Positions 5,420-6,573 of a stretch of 6,573 nt of DNA are shown piece after piece. Made by a program: the position numbers and the translations under genes. Position 1 is the stretch's first letter. The number at the start of each line of letters is the position of its first letter. This DNA comes from an uncultured Clostridia bacterium (GTDB lineage: Bacteria; Bacillota; Clostridia; Oscillospirales; CAG-272). Below the pieces are notes generated by a model, which had not been told where the DNA came from, ran no database searches, and worked only from the letters and a program-made list of their open reading frames with translations. The stretch spans positions 1 through 6,573 of the forward strand of contig CAMZBE010000079.1 in NCBI GenBank assembly GCA_947304475.1, given 5' to 3'.

Positions 5420-5980
5420 TCAGGTTTTCATCCGTTTTTCAAACCGGAACATCTCGTCAAAGCCGTCGCCGTCGTCGTAGTTGTTGACCTCTCCCGTTGC
5501 CGGATCGTGCGGATCGGGGTGTTTACAGTTGAAGAACTCGACGATATGAAATCCGCACTTGTTCACGTAGAAGTGAATATTTCGGGTTTCAAAATACGGC
5601 GTGCAGGTTTCCCACACGATAGTATCCGGATATCGTTCTTCGATCAACTGCCACGCGCGGAATCCGACGCCTTTGCTGTGTTCGTGCGGCGTAACAAAGA
5701 GCAGTTCCAGTTCGTTGTGATGTGAAACGGGATCAAGTTTTACAACGGCACCGCCCACGGGACGTCCGTCTTCCAGAATACGCAGCGCCTCGGAATGTTC
5801 GCCGTCGATACATCGCTCGATCGTGGCGCGGGAAATGATCTCGCCGTCTTCTTCCATGTGATCGTCACGGCAGCCGAATTCTTCCATCGCTCCGAAGCGA
5901 AAGGCCTCCTGATTGTCGAGGATGAACCGTTCACGGTCATCCGGCGTGAGCGGTGCGAGCGTAACTGTTTTCGTTTCCAT
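5420..5980 (-). CDS. GNAT-family N-acetyltransferase
   Basis: This 186-residue cytoplasmic enzyme is expected to transfer an acetyl group from acetyl-CoA to an amine; the acceptor is unknown. The fold is readable in order: beta1/alpha1 at the N-terminus (VTLAPLTPDDRERFI), strands ALRILEDGRPVGGAVVKL (65-82), beta4 NELELLFVTP (89-98), then the acetyl-CoA pyrophosphate loop HSKGVGFRAW (101-110), matching (Q/R)xxGxG/A with His in the first position, and the late motif B region IVWETCTPYFETRNIHFYVNKCGF (121-144), where FYxxxGF is characteristic. An acidic, His-rich tail follows. The ATG at 5980 has GGAGG (5990-5986) 5 nt upstream. The gene stands alone on the minus strand, downstream of a long structured leader and its own promoter. 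Alternatives such as an antibiotic or protein acetyltransferase cannot be separated from sequence alone. Confidence 0.92.
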   Translation of the reverse strand: METKTVTLAPLTPDDRERFILDNQEAFRFGAMEEFGCRDDHMEEDGEIISRATIERCIDGEHSEALRILEDGRPVGGAVVKLDPVSHHNELELLFVTPHEHSKGVGFRAWQLIEERYPDTIVWETCTPYFETRNIHFYVNKCGFHIVEFFNCKHPDPHDPATGEVNNYDDGDGFDEMFRFEKRMKT

Positions 5981-5990
5981 AAAAACCTCC

Positions 5991-6128
5991 GTTAAAATAA
6001 GCCCGGCAACAAAAGGGTACCCCCCTTCATTCCGAGCGCACTCGACATCTTATCCGACAGGCGGCCTGCAAAGCAAATGCTTTACGATCCCCTACGCTAC
6101 GGCGTACTGTCCTCCGATGACCGGTATT
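5991..6128 (-). promoter_or_regulatory. Hairpin-rich 5' leader of the GNAT gene
   Basis: The predicted transcript leader is about 148 nt and holds several stems. P1 pairs 6107-6111 with 6056-6060. A TACGC/GCGTA hairpin (6093-6106) directly abuts P1. There is an AAAGC/GCTTT hairpin (6070-6083), a CGAG/CTCG tetraloop hairpin (6033-6044), and an AAGGG/CCCTT hairpin (6013-6027) followed on the minus strand by TTTT and G, a weak terminator shape. The hairpin CAGG/CCTG (6058-6068) uses the same bases as P1, so the two are mutually exclusive. I do not recognise a known riboswitch class. Confidence 0.35.
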
Positions 6129-6135
6129 TAATTGA

Positions 6136-6165
6136 TTTATATATACGGAAATCCTTGATTCTCAA
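6136..6165 (-). promoter_or_regulatory. Candidate promoter of the GNAT gene
   Basis: On the minus strand, -35 TTGAGA (6165-6160, 5/6), an 18-bp spacer and -10 TATAAA (6141-6136, 5/6) lie in an AT-rich patch. The start is expected near 6128. Readthrough from the tRNA-Arg promoter upstream is an alternative source of the transcript. Confidence 0.6.
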
Positions 6166-6178
6166 AGGTTTCCGGTAT
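6143..6178. repeat. Long imperfect inverted repeat centred on the GNAT -35 box
   Basis: CGGAAATCCTTGA (6146-6158) and TCAAAGGTTTCCG (6162-6174) are complementary over 13 positions with 11 Watson-Crick pairs, one wobble and one mismatch, around the centre TTC. With a one-base bulge at 6174 the repeat extends to ATAC/GTAT at 6143-6146 and 6175-6178. Neither strand has a T-tract after it, so it is not a terminator. The -35 hexamer sits at its centre, which suits an operator. Confidence 0.5.
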
Positions 6179-6195
6179 TGACGTGTTCCCGAGGT

Positions 6196-6302
6196 GATTC
6201 AGAACCCGCATCCGCGCGAAGCGCAAAGGAAAGGGAAACTTGAGAGAAAGCGCGGCTGCTTAGAAAACGCACCCGTCCGGTCCGTTTTCGGTGTTCTGAA
6301 TC
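6196..6302. repeat. Exact 10-bp inverted repeat enclosing an 87-bp structured non-coding block
   Basis: GATTCAGAAC (6196-6205) and GTTCTGAATC (6293-6302) are exact reverse complements. Between them are smaller hairpins: GCGC-GAA-GCGC (about 6213-6223) and CCG-TTTT-CGG (6282-6291). No reading frame of note occupies the interval. A minus-strand transcript from the tRNA-Arg promoter would pass through the whole block, so an RNA stem is possible. I do not recognise it as 6S RNA, SRP RNA, tmRNA, RNase P RNA or a group I or II intron. Confidence 0.45.
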
Positions 6303-6332
6303 TTGCGCGAAAGTGATAAAGAACGCGAGCGC

Positions 6333-6376
6333 CCCGCTTAGGAGGCGGTCGCTCTATCCTGCTGAGCTACGGAAAC
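6333..6376 (-). pseudogene. tRNA-Arg (anticodon CCU), 5' half only
   Basis: Read on the minus strand from 6376, the acceptor strand GTTTCCG, linker TA, D arm GCTC/GAGC with loop AGCAGGATA, and anticodon arm CCGC/GCGG around the loop CTCCTAA are all standard. Anticodon CCT is at 6342-6340. Pair 27-43 is A/G, a mismatch. Beyond the anticodon arm no T arm folds: a GCGTTC (6326-6321) resembles the start of one, but the conserved bases after TTC are absent and no 3' acceptor strand CGGAAAC follows at the right distance. The best candidate, CGAAAAC at 6290-6284, has one mismatch and no T arm before it. The gene therefore looks truncated, yet its promoter is intact. Confidence 0.72.
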
Positions 6377-6418
6377 GTGTGGCCTTTGCTCGTCTGAAAC
6401 GGTTTACGAGGCAGGTTA

Positions 6419-6447
6419 ATTATAGCACACCCGCCCGTCGTTTGCAA
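6419..6447 (-). promoter_or_regulatory. Promoter of the tRNA-Arg fragment
   Basis: On the minus strand, -35 TTGCAA (6447-6442, 4/6), a 17-bp GC-rich spacer and a perfect -10 TATAAT (6424-6419) preceded by TGC (extended -10). The start is expected near 6412, about 36 nt before the tRNA 5' end. No competing promoter is seen. Confidence 0.82.
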
Positions 6448-6529
6448 CACTTTGCAGTCCGTTTTCGACGGGGCGAATATGAACAATTTGTAAACATTGT
6501 CTTAAAAAGGATTATTTGTCAAAACTGTA

Positions 6530-6558
6530 TGGAAAATCTTTTTTTGTTGTGCTATAAT
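6530..6558 (+). promoter_or_regulatory. Promoter directed out of the right edge
   Basis: -35 TGGAAA (6530-6535, 4/6), 17-bp T-rich spacer and perfect -10 TATAAT (6553-6558) with TGC in front (extended -10). The start would be near 6565. The ATG at 6562 has no SD and lies at the transcription start, so the gene served must begin beyond the window. An interrupted palindrome with arms ACAAT/ATTGT (6483-6500) lies about 50 bp upstream and may be a regulator site. Confidence 0.75.
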
Positions 6559-6573
6559 ACTATGAACGATTTT

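Noticed and set aside
5269..5725. Plus-strand reading frames over the GC-rich spacer and the GNAT gene
   Set aside because: They are low-complexity Arg/Gly-rich frames overlapping each other and the GNAT gene on the other strand. None has an SD.
6168..6174. Minus-strand CGGAAAC as a displaced 3' end of tRNA-Arg
   Set aside because: It matches the acceptor complement exactly, but no T-arm sequence precedes it, and it is better explained as one arm of the inverted repeat at 6143-6178.
6284..6290. CGAAAAC as the 3' acceptor strand of an intact tRNA-Arg with a long variable arm
   Set aside because: It pairs with GTTTCCG at six of seven positions, but the 17 nt before it do not form a T arm and arginine tRNAs do not have long variable arms.
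6250..6376. Group I intron in tRNA-Arg(CCU), as known from some proteobacteria
   Set aside because: The anticodon loop is followed directly by AAGCGG, so it is not interrupted. I see no group I core motifs downstream.
1..6573. CRISPR arrays, insertion sequences, transposases, integrases or rRNA
   Set aside because: No regularly spaced repeats, transposase or integrase motifs, or rRNA-like sequence were found on either strand.

Overview
The window looks like a chromosomal stretch of a Gram-positive-type bacterium, most likely a Firmicute of the Clostridia. This rests on near-consensus sigma-A promoters (TTGACA/TATAAT with 17-18 bp spacers, often with an extended -10 TGn), AGGAG-type Shine-Dalgarno (SD) sites, compact U-tailed hairpin terminators, a clostridial-style Lgt, and an AbrB/MazE-type regulator in front of an ABC-2 exporter. 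The lineage is inferred. Nothing in the window fixes a genus.

Left part (1-1560). A tRNA-Thr(UGU) gene runs off the left edge on the minus strand. Diverging from it, a strong promoter whose -35 lies inside a perfect 17-bp palindrome drives a small DUF4190-type membrane protein. A terminator hairpin follows, and its T-run ends exactly where the SD of the next gene begins. That gene is lgt, for prolipoprotein diacylglyceryl transferase, and it ends at its own terminator.

Middle (1585-5296). Two two-gene ABC-2 export systems face each other. On the plus strand, a DrrA-like ATPase and a six-helix permease overlap by an ATGA stop/start junction and have their own promoter. On the minus strand, an AbrB-family regulator (GTG start), an ATPase and a permease form a tightly overlapping three-gene operon. 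One GC-rich hairpin between the two permeases can terminate transcription from both sides. The regulator's promoter region carries two TTTTTGAAAAA sites and a 9-bp repeat series, which suggests autoregulation and hence control of the exporter.

Right part (5297-6573). A GNAT-family acetyltransferase is on the minus strand, with a long hairpin-rich leader and a promoter whose -35 sits at the centre of a long imperfect inverted repeat. Upstream is a non-coding stretch of about 160 bp bounded by an exact 10-bp inverted repeat. It is joined to the 5' half of a tRNA-Arg(CCU) gene, which has an excellent promoter but no recognisable 3' half. At the right edge a plus-strand extended -10 promoter points out of the window.

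The coding part is mostly ordinary housekeeping and export genes. The most unusual piece is the non-coding 6000-6450 block: a promoter-bearing, 3'-truncated tRNA-Arg, a long-range stem and a structured GNAT leader.
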